Of a DNA stretch of 64,000 bases, positions 9,333-18,127 are shown piece by piece. The position numbers and the translations under genes are program-made. This DNA is from Alphaproteobacteria bacterium (GTDB lineage: Bacteria; Pseudomonadota; Alphaproteobacteria; Rhizobiales; CAJQND01), in the NCBI GenBank assembly GCA_024227565.1, contig JAAEUE010000365.1, forward strand, positions 41,316 through 105,315, given 5' to 3'. Position 1 is the stretch's first letter, and every line of letters begins with the position of its first letter. The notes under the pieces are model-generated. The model had not been told where the DNA came from. It saw nothing but the letters and a program-made list of their open reading frames with translations, and did no database searches.

Positions 9333-9372
9333 GGGCACCGGTTCGTTGCCGCATCTTGCGAAACCGGTGCCC
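9333..9372. terminator. Stem-loop (11-bp perfect arms) after the binding-protein gene
   Basis: GGGCACCGGTT at 9333-9343 is exactly complementary to AACCGGTGCCC at 9362-9372 with an 18-base loop. It lies 48 bp beyond the stop of the substrate-binding protein and before the araC-type gene. No T-run follows on the minus strand, so it is more likely a processing or mRNA-stabilising hairpin that keeps the binding protein above the rest of the operon than a full terminator. Confidence 0.5.
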
Positions 9373-9420
9373 AAGGGTCAGACCGGGCCATAAGGGATGC
9401 CCGGCCTGCAGGGAGGAGGT

Positions 9421-10677
9421 TTAGTTATAGGCCTTCTGGCACTTAGGCACTTCGCGCCCGGGCACGCCGATCTTTTTGAAGATGGCCGGGTCGATGCCCA
9501 TGGTCTGGTTCACGTTGGGTACAACTTTCACCAGCTTGTTCACCAGATTGCCTTTGTCGTCCTTGGCCACTTCGGTCACGAAGTTGGTGCCGATGGCCTG
9601 GCGGTTTGCATCAAGCGAGATCTTGCCGTTTGGCGCGTCAAGCACAGTGGCTTTCAGAGCTTCGCGGAACTTCTTGTGACCATCACTCAGATCGCCTTTG
9701 ACCGTTTCCAGCGCGCTGAACACTGCATTGGCCGCGTTGTAGTAACCCACAGCCATGAGCGCAGGGCTCGGGAAGCGTTTCTCAGGTGGGAACGCATCCT
9801 GGTAGGCTTTCACGAACTTCTGCCAGTTGGGGTCGTCCCAGGTGTCAGCCTGCGGGCCTGCTGCAGGGGTGCCGGCCAGCACTTCTTTGGCCTTGCCCTT
9901 GGAGCTCAGAACCGTCTGGTCAACCATGATGGTGCCACCGATCAGGTTGGCTTCACCGCCAGCCTGGAGATACTGGTTCAGGAAGTTGACGGCATCGCCG
10001 CCACCCAGGCCTAGATAGATCGCATCAACATCTTCGGGCAGAGCCGCGATGATCGAGGCAAAGTCCTTGGTGCCGAGCGGAACCCAGAAGCGCTCGGTGA
10101 TCTGGCCGCCTGCCTGGCAATATTCCAGAGCAAAGCCATAAACCTGGGTGTAGATGAACGAATAGTCCTCGCCGATCGTGGCCACGGTCTTGTAGCCCTT
10201 TTCGTTGAAGACATAGCTGCCGAGGCCGGCCATCCACTGCGCCCCGTCCATGTTGAAGCGGTAGAAGTTGTCTGCCGGTTCCACAAAGGTGGTTTCCTGG
10301 GCGCCGGAAATGCCGTTCACGAACGTCACTTGCGGTTGGGTTTTCGCATAGTTTTTCACGGCAATGCCTTCAGAGCCTGACAATGGGCCGATAACGATAT
10401 CGACCTTGTCCTGCTCAACCACCTTGCGCACGGCGCGCACGGCTGAGTCCGGGCTGGCATCGGTCGGCGCGATAATCACTTCGATTTCGCGTCCGGCGGC
10501 CATGTTTTTCCATTCCTTAAGGGCAATCTGCATGCCCCTGAAGCCATCTTCGCCCAGCACTGTGTACGTGCCTTCAAGTGTTGCCAGGAAACCGATTTTC
10601 AATTTCTCGGCGGCATGTGCCACACTTGTAAGAGCAGCCATCATCACGATGGCTGCGGAAAAGATCCACTTTTTCAT
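9421..10677 (-). CDS. Periplasmic substrate-binding protein of a branched-chain/amide-type ABC transporter
   Basis: 418 residues with a clear Sec signal peptide (KK, hydrophobic core, cleavage after AHA near residue 22). The mature part begins KLKIGFLATLEGTYTVLGEDGFRG and follows the Peripla_BP_6 (LivJ/AmiC-like) pattern, including DASPDSAVRAVRKVVEQDKVD and IGPLSGSEG. The SD GGGAGGAAC stands before ATG 10677. It would capture the ligand for the LivHMG/LivF-Tm1 importer. The two-lobed fold binds amino acids, amides, urea or aromatic acids; the ligand residues cannot be assigned by eye. Confidence 0.9.
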   Translation of the reverse strand: MKKWIFSAAIVMMAALTSVAHAAEKLKIGFLATLEGTYTVLGEDGFRGMQIALKEWKNMAAGREIEVIIAPTDASPDSAVRAVRKVVEQDKVDIVIGPLSGSEGIAVKNYAKTQPQVTFVNGISGAQETTFVEPADNFYRFNMDGAQWMAGLGSYVFNEKGYKTVATIGEDYSFIYTQVYGFALEYCQAGGQITERFWVPLGTKDFASIIAALPEDVDAIYLGLGGGDAVNFLNQYLQAGGEANLIGGTIMVDQTVLSSKGKAKEVLAGTPAAGPQADTWDDPNWQKFVKAYQDAFPPEKRFPSPALMAVGYYNAANAVFSALETVKGDLSDGHKKFREALKATVLDAPNGKISLDANRQAIGTNFVTEVAKDDKGNLVNKLVKVVPNVNQTMGIDPAIFKKIGVPGREVPKCQKAYN

Positions 10678-10881
10678 CTTGTTCCTCCCTGTCGTCGACC
10701 ATATTCAGCAGCCTTGGGCTGCCGGTTCATTTGTTCTTCGGATGCCCCGCCTCTCTGCCGAACTCTTTACGGTCACGGCCAGGAATTCAGGCGTCCATCG
10801 CATCATGATAGCGGAGAATTGGCCCCTTGGGCGACTCTTTTGGCGGCTTACGCATTACATGCAGTCTGTTTTTTGCGCTGA

Positions 10882-11532
10882 TCAGGCGGCGAAAACCTGG
10901 CCCAAGACTTCATCTGCTAGCGCCCGCACCTCAGCTCTCGCGGGCCCCGCGCCGCCAATTTCGAGCACGGTTTTGCCGCTTCCCATACTGCCGGCAAAGG
11001 CGACACGATTGCCAAAATGCGCCTTGGCGACAGGGGTCTGAAGCTTCTTGATGGCTTCAAGGCTCTCGCCGGTGAGGCGGGCTCTGGCAACGGCGCGGTT
11101 GAGCACCACGAGACAGTTGGCCTTTTGTTTGGCGGCGGTTTCAACGGTTGGCGCCGTGGCCCAAAGGTCAACGGGAGAGGGCAAAATGGGAATCACCACC
11201 AGGTCGGCCGCATCCATGGCCGGGCGGCAATCCCAATCGGCCTTCGGGGGTGTGTCGATGATCACCAGATCGTGGGTTTTGGCCAGGTTGCGCGCTTCCA
11301 GCTTGGCGCCCCAGGCGCTTGCGGTGCGGAGCTCCAGGCCGGCATTTTCGTCGCCGAGGGTTTCACAGCGCTTCAAATACCACTGACCCAAACTGCCCTG
11401 AGGATCTGTGTCCAGTATGGCAACTGAGGTCCCAGGCTTTCTCAAAATTCCAGCAACGGCAAGATGCGCCGCCAGGGTTGTTTTGCCCGATCCGCCCTTT
11501 TGCTGGGCGATGGTGATGATCTTGCCCGCCAT
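10882..11532 (-). CDS. ParA-family ATPase (orphan)
   Basis: 216 residues. Deviant Walker A KGGSGKT at residues 12-18, Walker A' region AILDTDPQGSLGQWY, and Walker B LVIIDTPPKAD, as in the ParA/MinD group. The short length resembles small ParA-like ATPases that position chromosomal or cytoplasmic cargo. No ParB, parS or partner gene is adjacent; it stands alone between the uptake operon and the catabolic genes, on the same strand. Cargo unknown. Confidence 0.85.
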   Translation of the reverse strand: MAGKIITIAQQKGGSGKTTLAAHLAVAGILRKPGTSVAILDTDPQGSLGQWYLKRCETLGDENAGLELRTASAWGAKLEARNLAKTHDLVIIDTPPKADWDCRPAMDAADLVVIPILPSPVDLWATAPTVETAAKQKANCLVVLNRAVARARLTGESLEAIKKLQTPVAKAHFGNRVAFAGSMGSGKTVLEIGGAGPARAEVRALADEVLGQVFAA

Positions 11533-11589
11533 GAAAAATCCTGCCGCTTTGATGTATCTTATACAGCACCCGGCGGTTCAACCAAAATG

Positions 11590-12555
11590 CTACGGGCCGA
11601 TGTACTCAGGAATCTGGGCCACCGGGAACGTGCGCCGCAAGCGCTGCTGGATGTATTTGGAGAACGGTTCCGCCGGCTCCGCAGCCTGGTTCCCCAAAGG
11701 CCCGATTGGGGCGGCGGGGCCGGGATTGACAAAAAAGGGTATGGAATAACGGTCTCGCCCGCCGCGGTTAATGACCCGGTGCGGCGTGGACGAGAAGCGG
11801 CCGTCGGTCCAGATCTGCATGACATTGCCGATATTGATGACAAAGGTGCCTGGAATGGAGGGAGCGCCGATCCACTCGCCATTCTTGTTCTCAATCTCCA
11901 GACCCTCCCCATCATCCTGCCAAAGGATGGTGAAGGCACCGGAATCTGAGTGCGGCACAACACCGATATGCTTGACGCTTTCGGGCGCATCCTGGGGCGG
12001 ATAGTGGTTCAACTTGAGCAGCGACATAGGATCTTCGAAGTGGCCATCAAGGCCGGCCTCTCCCAGGCCGAGCGCCATCGCAAAACCACGCTGCAGAGCT
12101 TTTGACAGGCGTTCCAGCGCTTCAAAGTAGTCCAGCATGGCCCGCTTCAAGCCCGGCGGATGATCGGGCCAAACGTTAGGGCCCTCCATCGCGCGTTCGG
12201 AGCTGAGCGCCCGGTCGTAGCCAACCCAGAAGCCCTCCTGATGGCTCTTGGCGGCGCGCTCCTCGCCCTCATAGCTGCTGTAGTCCAGAGGCAGATAGCC
12301 GCGCATTTGCGGAGTGATGGCCAGCTTCATCTTCTCGGCCATGGGCTGGTTGAAATACAGGCTCGCCTGCTTGCGCAACTCTGTGATCAGCCCAGGAGCA
12401 ACGCCGTGGCCTTGAACATAGAAGAAGCCCACATCCGTGCAGGCCGCTTCCAGAGCCTCAACCAGGCTGTCGTTGCTGCCACCGTCCAACAGCGTGCCAA
12501 CGTCAAGTTGCGGGATCTCTGAGAAATCCAGCCGCCTGGAAAGTGGAATAGCCAT
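11590..12555 (-). CDS. Isopenicillin-N-synthase-like 2-oxoglutarate/Fe(II) oxygenase
   Basis: 321 residues from ATG 12555; the longer frame to 12723 runs into the upstream gene and is not used. Conserved jelly-roll residues are visible: iron ligands H202 and D204 (PHSDSG) and H259 (STPHRV), and the co-substrate motif RYS at 269-271. The N-terminal DIOX_N region contains DVGFFYVQGHGV. Such enzymes hydroxylate or desaturate small molecules using O2 and usually 2-oxoglutarate. The gene lies 11 bp after the alcohol dehydrogenase gene in a four-gene minus-strand operon, suggesting it modifies a pathway intermediate or the substrate. Confidence 0.85.
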   Translation of the reverse strand: MAIPLSRRLDFSEIPQLDVGTLLDGGSNDSLVEALEAACTDVGFFYVQGHGVAPGLITELRKQASLYFNQPMAEKMKLAITPQMRGYLPLDYSSYEGEERAAKSHQEGFWVGYDRALSSERAMEGPNVWPDHPPGLKRAMLDYFEALERLSKALQRGFAMALGLGEAGLDGHFEDPMSLLKLNHYPPQDAPESVKHIGVVPHSDSGAFTILWQDDGEGLEIENKNGEWIGAPSIPGTFVINIGNVMQIWTDGRFSSTPHRVINRGGRDRYSIPFFVNPGPAAPIGPLGNQAAEPAEPFSKYIQQRLRRTFPVAQIPEYIGP

Positions 12556-12566
12556 GGGCGCCCCGC

Positions 12567-13631
12567 TCAGTCTGCGTTCAGAACGATTCTGCCGGTCACG
12601 TTGCCCTTGCGCAAATCGTTGAGAGAACGGTCTACCGCCGAAAGCGGCCGGGATTCCACAGGTAGCTCCTTCACCTTGCCGGCCCGCACCAAACCCAAAA
12701 GCTCCTTCAGATCGCCGCTGCACCCCACGTGGCAGCCAGCTATGGTGAGCGCTTTTTGCGGCAACCAGGGCAGAGGCATCTTGAGATCGCCGCCATGCAA
12801 GCCAAGCACCACATAGCGCCCGGTCTTGGTGAGGGCCCGCACGGCAATATAGGACGTGGACGGCACACCCACCGTGTCCACAACGCCGGTCAGCTTGTTG
12901 CCGGTCATCGCCTGCAGTTTTTCAACCGCGCCGTCCTCGGAGCTGTCGAGCACCTTGTCGGCGCCCATGTTTTTTGCAGTCTCCAGTTTGGCCGCCACAT
13001 TGTCTAGGGCCACAATCTGCCCATAGCCCATGGCTTTGGCGATGGCGATGGCATTAAGACCCAGGCCGCCGGTTCCCATGATCGCGATCCATTCGTCGCC
13101 GCGCACAGGGCCCATCTTCTTCAAACCGCTGAAAACCGTTAGACCAGAGCAGGCGTGCGGGGTCACCATGTCCAGGTCCATGCCCTCCACATCGATGAGA
13201 AACTTGGGATGCTCGATCAGACAATGGGTGGCGTAGCCGCCATCCTGCACCAATCCGACGAACCGCGAGCCGGTACAGTCGTTCTCCCGGTCTTCCTGGC
13301 AAGCCTGGCACTTGCGGCACCCAATCCAGGGAAACACCAGCATGGTCTGGCCAACGCTGACGCCGTCTGCATCGGGACCGAGTGCGATCACCTGGCCGGC
13401 AATTTCATGGCCCAGCGCCTTGGGCAGCGCGATGCCCCGGTCTTCCATGCGCAGCACGCCTTCTTCGCCGAGATCAAAGTAGCCATCAGAAATGTGGACG
13501 TCGGAGTGACAGACGCCGGCACGGCGCACGCGCAACAAGACTTCGGTGCCCGAGGGCACTGGCATGGGGCGCTGCTGCTCCTGCAACGGTTTGCCAAATT
13601 CAACCACGTCATAGCTGGTGTACGTCGCCAT
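12567..13631 (-). CDS. Zinc-dependent alcohol dehydrogenase (MDR family)
   Basis: 354 residues. Catalytic zinc ligands C41 (GVCHSD) and H75-E76 (GHE); structural zinc cysteines C105, C108, C111 and C119; NAD-binding turn GTGGLGLNAIAIAKAMG. The SD AAGGGAG precedes ATG 13631. It would oxidise an alcohol to an aldehyde or ketone, and the aldehyde dehydrogenase on the divergent arm could take over the product. It is followed at 11 bp by the oxygenase gene. Substrate not predictable. Confidence 0.9.
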   Translation of the reverse strand: MATYTSYDVVEFGKPLQEQQRPMPVPSGTEVLLRVRRAGVCHSDVHISDGYFDLGEEGVLRMEDRGIALPKALGHEIAGQVIALGPDADGVSVGQTMLVFPWIGCRKCQACQEDRENDCTGSRFVGLVQDGGYATHCLIEHPKFLIDVEGMDLDMVTPHACSGLTVFSGLKKMGPVRGDEWIAIMGTGGLGLNAIAIAKAMGYGQIVALDNVAAKLETAKNMGADKVLDSSEDGAVEKLQAMTGNKLTGVVDTVGVPSTSYIAVRALTKTGRYVVLGLHGGDLKMPLPWLPQKALTIAGCHVGCSGDLKELLGLVRAGKVKELPVESRPLSAVDRSLNDLRKGNVTGRIVLNAD

Positions 13632-13651
13632 TCTTCAACTCCCTTGTTCTT

Positions 13652-14578
13652 TTATGCAGCCGGTCGGAATGTCTTGGCCGGCTTTGCTTTCATCAGTCGG
13701 CCTTCCACCCGTTCGGTGGGCAGCCACTCATCCAGTTTTGCACGAACCTCCAACAGGGCGGAGATGTCTATGCCCGTCCCAAGCCCAATGCTTTCCAGAA
13801 GGTAGACGCAGTCCTCAGTCGCAATGTTGCCGGTCGCACCGGGCGCGAAGGGGCACCCACCGAGCCCTCCCAAGGAAGCGTCAAACCGCCTTATTCCCGC
13901 GTCAGCCGCGGCGACCACATTGGCAAGCCCCATGGCGCGTGTGTCGTGGAAATGGGCTGCAATCGGCACCGCGCCGGTATAACTGGTCAACACAGAAAAT
14001 AGTGTGCGCACCTGATGCGGATTGGCGTACCCCACCGTATCGGCCACATTCACTTCATCGGCGCCAGCCTCCGCCAGCTGAGCGGCAATTTCAAAGACGC
14101 GGAGTTCAGGCACCTCGCCTTGGATGCTGCAGCCGAACGCCGTTGCGATCGCGCAGGACAGCTCCACCTTGCCGGCCAAACCTCTGGCTTCGCGTTCGGC
14201 AACCAGATCGCGGAACTCGGCAAGGGACGCATCGGTCGACTTGCGCACATTGGAGAGATTGTGCTCCTCGCTGGCCGAGAGCACGAAGGTGATCTTTTCC
14301 GCGCCATGGTCGAGCGCGCGGGTGCCGCCCTTGAGATTGGGGACCAATACGGAGGGCCGGAGGCCGGGAATGGTCTTCGCACCGGCCAGAACCTCGGCTG
14401 CATCCGCAAACTGCGGGATCACCGAAGGCGGGACGAACGAGGTGACTTCGATTTCATTGAACCCGGCGGCCGCCTGCAACCGGCACCACTCCAATTTGGT
14501 TTCGGTCGGCAGCATGTCTTTGACGAGCTGCAGGCCATCCCTCAAGCCCACTTCGCGTATGATTGCCATATCCGCCAT
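13652..14578 (-). CDS. Hydroxymethylglutaryl-CoA lyase family protein
   Basis: 308 residues, TIM-barrel of the DRE-metallolyase family. The N-terminal EVGLRDGLQ carries the metal/catalytic Arg-Asp pair, the central AAHFHDTRAMGLANV carries the metal-binding HxH type pair, and the C-terminal GGLGGCPFAPGATGN is the HMG-CoA lyase signature with its catalytic Cys. Known members cleave 3-hydroxy-3-methylglutaryl-CoA to acetoacetate and acetyl-CoA or act on related beta-hydroxy acyl-CoAs. Between an enoyl-CoA hydratase and an alcohol dehydrogenase, it is the likely C-C cleavage step of the cluster. Confidence 0.9.
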   Translation of the reverse strand: MADMAIIREVGLRDGLQLVKDMLPTETKLEWCRLQAAAGFNEIEVTSFVPPSVIPQFADAAEVLAGAKTIPGLRPSVLVPNLKGGTRALDHGAEKITFVLSASEEHNLSNVRKSTDASLAEFRDLVAEREARGLAGKVELSCAIATAFGCSIQGEVPELRVFEIAAQLAEAGADEVNVADTVGYANPHQVRTLFSVLTSYTGAVPIAAHFHDTRAMGLANVVAAADAGIRRFDASLGGLGGCPFAPGATGNIATEDCVYLLESIGLGTGIDISALLEVRAKLDEWLPTERVEGRLMKAKPAKTFRPAA

Positions 14579-14589
14579 ATCGATCTGCC

Positions 14590-15387
14590 TCAGCGTCCCT
14601 CAAACTTGGGTTCGCGCTTTTCATTGAACGCGAGCACGCCCTCGTGCCGGTCGTCGGTCGGCACGGTGCGATTATACGCTTCGATCTCGAAGGTTAAACC
14701 ATCGCGCAACGACATTTGCAGGCCGCGGTGGATGGCCTGCTTGGCCTGGCGCACGGCAATGGGTGCGTTCCCGGCGATGCGCGTGGCAATGATCAAAACC
14801 TCTTCCAACAACTTGTCTTTGGGGAACACCGCATTGACCAGGCCCCAGGCATGGGCCTCGGCGGCGCTGAAGGGTTTGCTGGCAAGGATGAGTTCTTTCG
14901 CCCGCCGCTCGCCAATGGCACGCGACAGGGTTTGTGTGCCGCCGGCTCCGGGGATGATGCCGATTTGGGTTTCCGTCTGGGCAAAGCGGGCCGCGTCGGC
15001 CGCATAGAGAAAATCCATGGCGCAGGCTATCTCGCAGCCGCCGGCATAGGCAGCGCCATTAATGGCGCCAACAATCGGAACTGGGCAATCTAGAACCGCA
15101 CGCAACATCCGCTCAAACACCAAGTGCTGTTTGCCCCAGGCCTCGTCGCTCATGCCTTTGCGTTCTTTCAGATCGCCGCCGGCGCAAAAAGCTCCATCGC
15201 CCGCACCTGTAACAATGGTACAGCGGGTGTCGCCGGGGTCGAGCGCAAGGTCTTCGAACAGCTCGACAATGTCGCGCGCCATCTGGGTGTTGAACGCATT
15301 CGCCGCCTCCGGCCGGTTCAAGGTGACCAACAGGACGTGGGGTGCGGGGTGTTCGATCTTGAGGGTGGAGAAGTCTTTGCTTGCCAT
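14590..15387 (-). CDS. Enoyl-CoA hydratase/isomerase family protein
   Basis: 265 residues from ATG 15387; a TTG at 15447 would extend it by 20 non-conserved residues. Crotonase landmarks: GAFCAGGDLKE (oxyanion hole), then VGAINGAAYAGGCEIACAMDF, IGIIPGAGGTQTLSRAIG with a catalytic-type Glu upstream (QTETQIG), and the C-terminal AFNEKREPKFEGR. It probably hydrates a 2-enoyl-CoA made by the acyl-CoA dehydrogenase encoded on the opposite arm. It is the first gene of the minus arm, with a divergent promoter space of about 100 bp to the CoA-transferase. Confidence 0.88.
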   Translation of the reverse strand: MASKDFSTLKIEHPAPHVLLVTLNRPEAANAFNTQMARDIVELFEDLALDPGDTRCTIVTGAGDGAFCAGGDLKERKGMSDEAWGKQHLVFERMLRAVLDCPVPIVGAINGAAYAGGCEIACAMDFLYAADAARFAQTETQIGIIPGAGGTQTLSRAIGERRAKELILASKPFSAAEAHAWGLVNAVFPKDKLLEEVLIIATRIAGNAPIAVRQAKQAIHRGLQMSLRDGLTFEIEAYNRTVPTDDRHEGVLAFNEKREPKFEGR

Positions 15388-15493
15388 GGTGGTTGTTTTT
15401 TCGCCTGAACCCGTCTTCAGCACAAGTATATTGTGTGCTTGCGCCAATTGAGGCCATATGCCCGCCGACGGAAACTATGAGGCGAAGTGTGCA

Positions 15494-16615
15494 ATGGGAT
15501 TGAACCGCGAGCTTGAGGGCATTCTGGTCATATCGCTCGAGCAGGCCGTTGCGGCCCCCTATTGCGGGTTGCTGCTGGCGGATGCCGGCGCGCGCGTCAT
15601 CAAGGTGGAGCGGCCAGAGGGCGATTTCGCCCGCGGGTATAACAAGGCCGCTGGCGGTCACAGCACGTTCTTTGCCTGGCTCAACAGGGGCAAGGAATCC
15701 ATTTGTCTCGATCTGAACACGCCTGAAGATCAGGATATGCTGCGCCAGCTTGTGCGCAAAGCCGATGTGTTTGTGAGCAACCTGGCCCCTGGCGCGCTGG
15801 AGAAGCGTGGTTTTGGATACGAGGCCCTGTCGGCTGAGAATCCTGGGCTAATTGCGTGCGAGCTCACCGGATATGGCCGCACCGGCGCGGCGGCAGATAA
15901 GAAAGCCTATGACTTTCTGGTGCAAGGCGAAGCCGGGGTTTGCGCTGTAACCGGCACCCCGGAGCAACCGGCGCGGGTTGGGGTTTCCATCACCGACATC
16001 TCCACCGGGCTCACTGCCTTCTCCGCCATCCTGCGGGCACTCATTCAGCGTGGGCGCACCGGCAAGGGGATCGAGATCAATCTCTCCATGTTCGATGTTC
16101 TGGCCGAATGGATGAACATGCCCTTGCTCGATTACCGCTACGGCGGCAAGGCAGTGCAGCGCATGGCGCTCACCCACCCTCACATCGCGCCTTATGGGGC
16201 GTTCGATACGGCCGATGGAAGCCAGGTCTTGATCTCGGTTCAAAATGACCGCGAGTGGGTCAGTCTTTGCGCAAACGTTCTGGGCAAGCCTGAGCTTGGC
16301 GCCGACCCGCGCTTTGTTCACAACACCGAACGCATCGCAAACCGGGAAGCGGTGGAGGCGGAGGTGAACGCGGTGTTCGGCAAGATTGAACGCACCGAAC
16401 TGATGGAGATTCTCGGCAAAGCACGCATCGCTTGTTCCCAGCTCAGCAGCGTTGAGGACCTTTCCGACCACCACCTGCTGCGCAACCTCCCTATCCGCTT
16501 TGCGGAAACTGACCTTGAGGTGGCAGACTTGCCGGTCCAGATAGATGGCGACCGCGCAACCGAAGTGCCTTTGCTGGATCAACACGGCGCCGCCATTCGC
16601 GCTGAATTCACCTGA
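15494..16615 (+). CDS. Class III (CaiB/BaiF) acyl-CoA transferase
   Basis: About 373 residues from ATG 15494 (GAGGCGAAG upstream); an ATG at 15458 adds 12 residues and cannot be excluded. The family start LEGILVISLEQAVAAPYCG is followed by LADAGARVIKVERPEGD and the catalytic Asp (about residue 140) in KKAYDFLVQGEAG. The enzyme moves CoA from an acyl-CoA donor to a carboxylic acid and would activate the pathway substrate. First gene of a five-gene plus-strand operon. Confidence 0.9.
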   Translation: MGLNRELEGILVISLEQAVAAPYCGLLLADAGARVIKVERPEGDFARGYNKAAGGHSTFFAWLNRGKESICLDLNTPEDQDMLRQLVRKADVFVSNLAPGALEKRGFGYEALSAENPGLIACELTGYGRTGAAADKKAYDFLVQGEAGVCAVTGTPEQPARVGVSITDISTGLTAFSAILRALIQRGRTGKGIEINLSMFDVLAEWMNMPLLDYRYGGKAVQRMALTHPHIAPYGAFDTADGSQVLISVQNDREWVSLCANVLGKPELGADPRFVHNTERIANREAVEAEVNAVFGKIERTELMEILGKARIACSQLSSVEDLSDHHLLRNLPIRFAETDLEVADLPVQIDGDRATEVPLLDQHGAAIRAEFT

Positions 16616-16633
16616 ATTAAGGAAGAGCCCGTC

Positions 16634-18109
16634 ATGGAAAAATACAATCACTATATCAACGGCAACTGGGTGAGCCCTTCGGCGGGCGAATGGTTTGACA
16701 CCGACAACCCTTACACCGGCGAAACCTGGGCGCAGATCGCCAAGGGCAACGCGAAAGACGTGGATGTTGCCGTGGCCGCCGCCAAAGCCGCCTTCGAAGG
16801 CGAATGGGGCGCGATGAAGCCCACCGCGCGCGGCAAGCTTCTGGTCAAACTTGCTGAACTGGTTGAGCGCGACGCTGCCCGCCTCGGCGAAATCGAGGTG
16901 ATGGACAACGGCAAGCTGATCGCCGAGATGGGCGGGCAGACCAAATATATGGCCGAATGGTACCGCTACTATGGCGGGCTTGCCGACAAAGTCGAAGGGT
17001 CCGTCATCCCCACCGACAAAGAGGGGATCTTCAACTTCACCCGGCACGAGCCGTTGGGTGTGGTGGGCATGATCACCCCGTGGAATTCGCCGCTTCTGCT
17101 GTTGGCCTGGAAGCTTTCCGTTGCGCTTGCCGCCGGCAACACCGCGGTCGTCAAACCTTCGGAATTCACTTCGGCGTCCACGTTAGAGTTTATGAGCCTG
17201 ATCGAAGAGGCGGGCTTCCCGCCAGGTGTGGTGAATGTGGTCACCGGCTTCGGGCTGGATGTGGGCGCGCCGATTGTGGAGCATCCCGACGTGGCCAAGA
17301 TTGCGTTCACGGGCTCTGATCTGTCGGGGCAGAAAATCTACGAGTCCGCTGCAAAGCAGATTAAACCTGTGACCCTGGAGCTGGGCGGCAAGTCGCCCAA
17401 CATCGTGTTTGATGATGCTGACATTGAGGCCGCCGTGATGGGCGCCATCTCAGGCATCTTTGCAGCCACGGGCCAAACCTGCATCGCCGGCTCGCGCCTG
17501 CTCTTGCAGAAGTCCATTCACAACCAGTTCGTGGACAGGTTGGTGGAAGTGGCCCAGAGTGCCACCATCGGCGATCCCATGTCGCTGGACACCCACGTGG
17601 GCCCCGTGACCACGCCGCCGCAATATCAAAAGATCCTCGATTACATCGATGTCGCCAAACAGGATGGTGCGACCTGCATTCTGGGCGGCAAGCCCTATGA
17701 CGGTCCTGGTGCAAAAGGCAGCCAGTTTGTGGAGCCCACCATCTTCACCGGCGTCGATAACACCATGCGCATCGCCCAGGAGGAAGTGTTCGGCCCGGTG
17801 CTCGGCATCATCCCGTTCGATACTGAAGAAGATGCCATCCGCATTGGCAACGATGTGAACTTCGGTCTGGCTGCCGGGGTTTGGACCCAAGACATTGGAC
17901 GCGCCATACGCATGTCGGAGAAGCTGCGCGTGGGCACCGTGTGGGTGAACACCTACCGTGCGGTGAGCTACACCTCTCCGTTCGGTGGCTACAAACGTTC
18001 AGGTCTTGGGCGCGAAAGCGGCATGGAGGCGATCAAGGATTTCATGCAAGTGAAGTCGGTCTGGATCGCCCAGCAGACCAGTGTCGCCAATCCGTTCATC
18101 ATGCGCTGA
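16634..18109 (+). CDS. NAD(P)-dependent aldehyde dehydrogenase
   Basis: 491 residues, standard length. Catalytic base E249 in ELGGKSPN and nucleophile C283 in GQTCIAGSR; cofactor-site Asn in PWNSPLL; C-terminal SPFGGYKRSGLGRESG. It oxidises an aldehyde to a carboxylate. The divergent arm encodes an alcohol dehydrogenase that could supply the aldehyde. Start ATG 16634 lies 18 bp after the CoA-transferase stop, with AAGGAAGAG as SD. Substrate unknown. Confidence 0.92.
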   Translation: MEKYNHYINGNWVSPSAGEWFDTDNPYTGETWAQIAKGNAKDVDVAVAAAKAAFEGEWGAMKPTARGKLLVKLAELVERDAARLGEIEVMDNGKLIAEMGGQTKYMAEWYRYYGGLADKVEGSVIPTDKEGIFNFTRHEPLGVVGMITPWNSPLLLLAWKLSVALAAGNTAVVKPSEFTSASTLEFMSLIEEAGFPPGVVNVVTGFGLDVGAPIVEHPDVAKIAFTGSDLSGQKIYESAAKQIKPVTLELGGKSPNIVFDDADIEAAVMGAISGIFAATGQTCIAGSRLLLQKSIHNQFVDRLVEVAQSATIGDPMSLDTHVGPVTTPPQYQKILDYIDVAKQDGATCILGGKPYDGPGAKGSQFVEPTIFTGVDNTMRIAQEEVFGPVLGIIPFDTEEDAIRIGNDVNFGLAAGVWTQDIGRAIRMSEKLRVGTVWVNTYRAVSYTSPFGGYKRSGLGRESGMEAIKDFMQVKSVWIAQQTSVANPFIMR

Positions 18110-18127
18110 GCTGGACACGTCACTTAC

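Noticed and set aside
11558..11586. Possible promoter (TTTGGT / TATAAG) for the ParA gene
   Set aside because: The spacing is right but the -35 match is weak and overlaps the end of the oxygenase gene; not strong enough to annotate.
15848..17047. 399-residue minus-strand frame across the CoA-transferase/ALDH boundary
   Set aside because: It spans two well-supported genes on the opposite strand and resembles no protein family.
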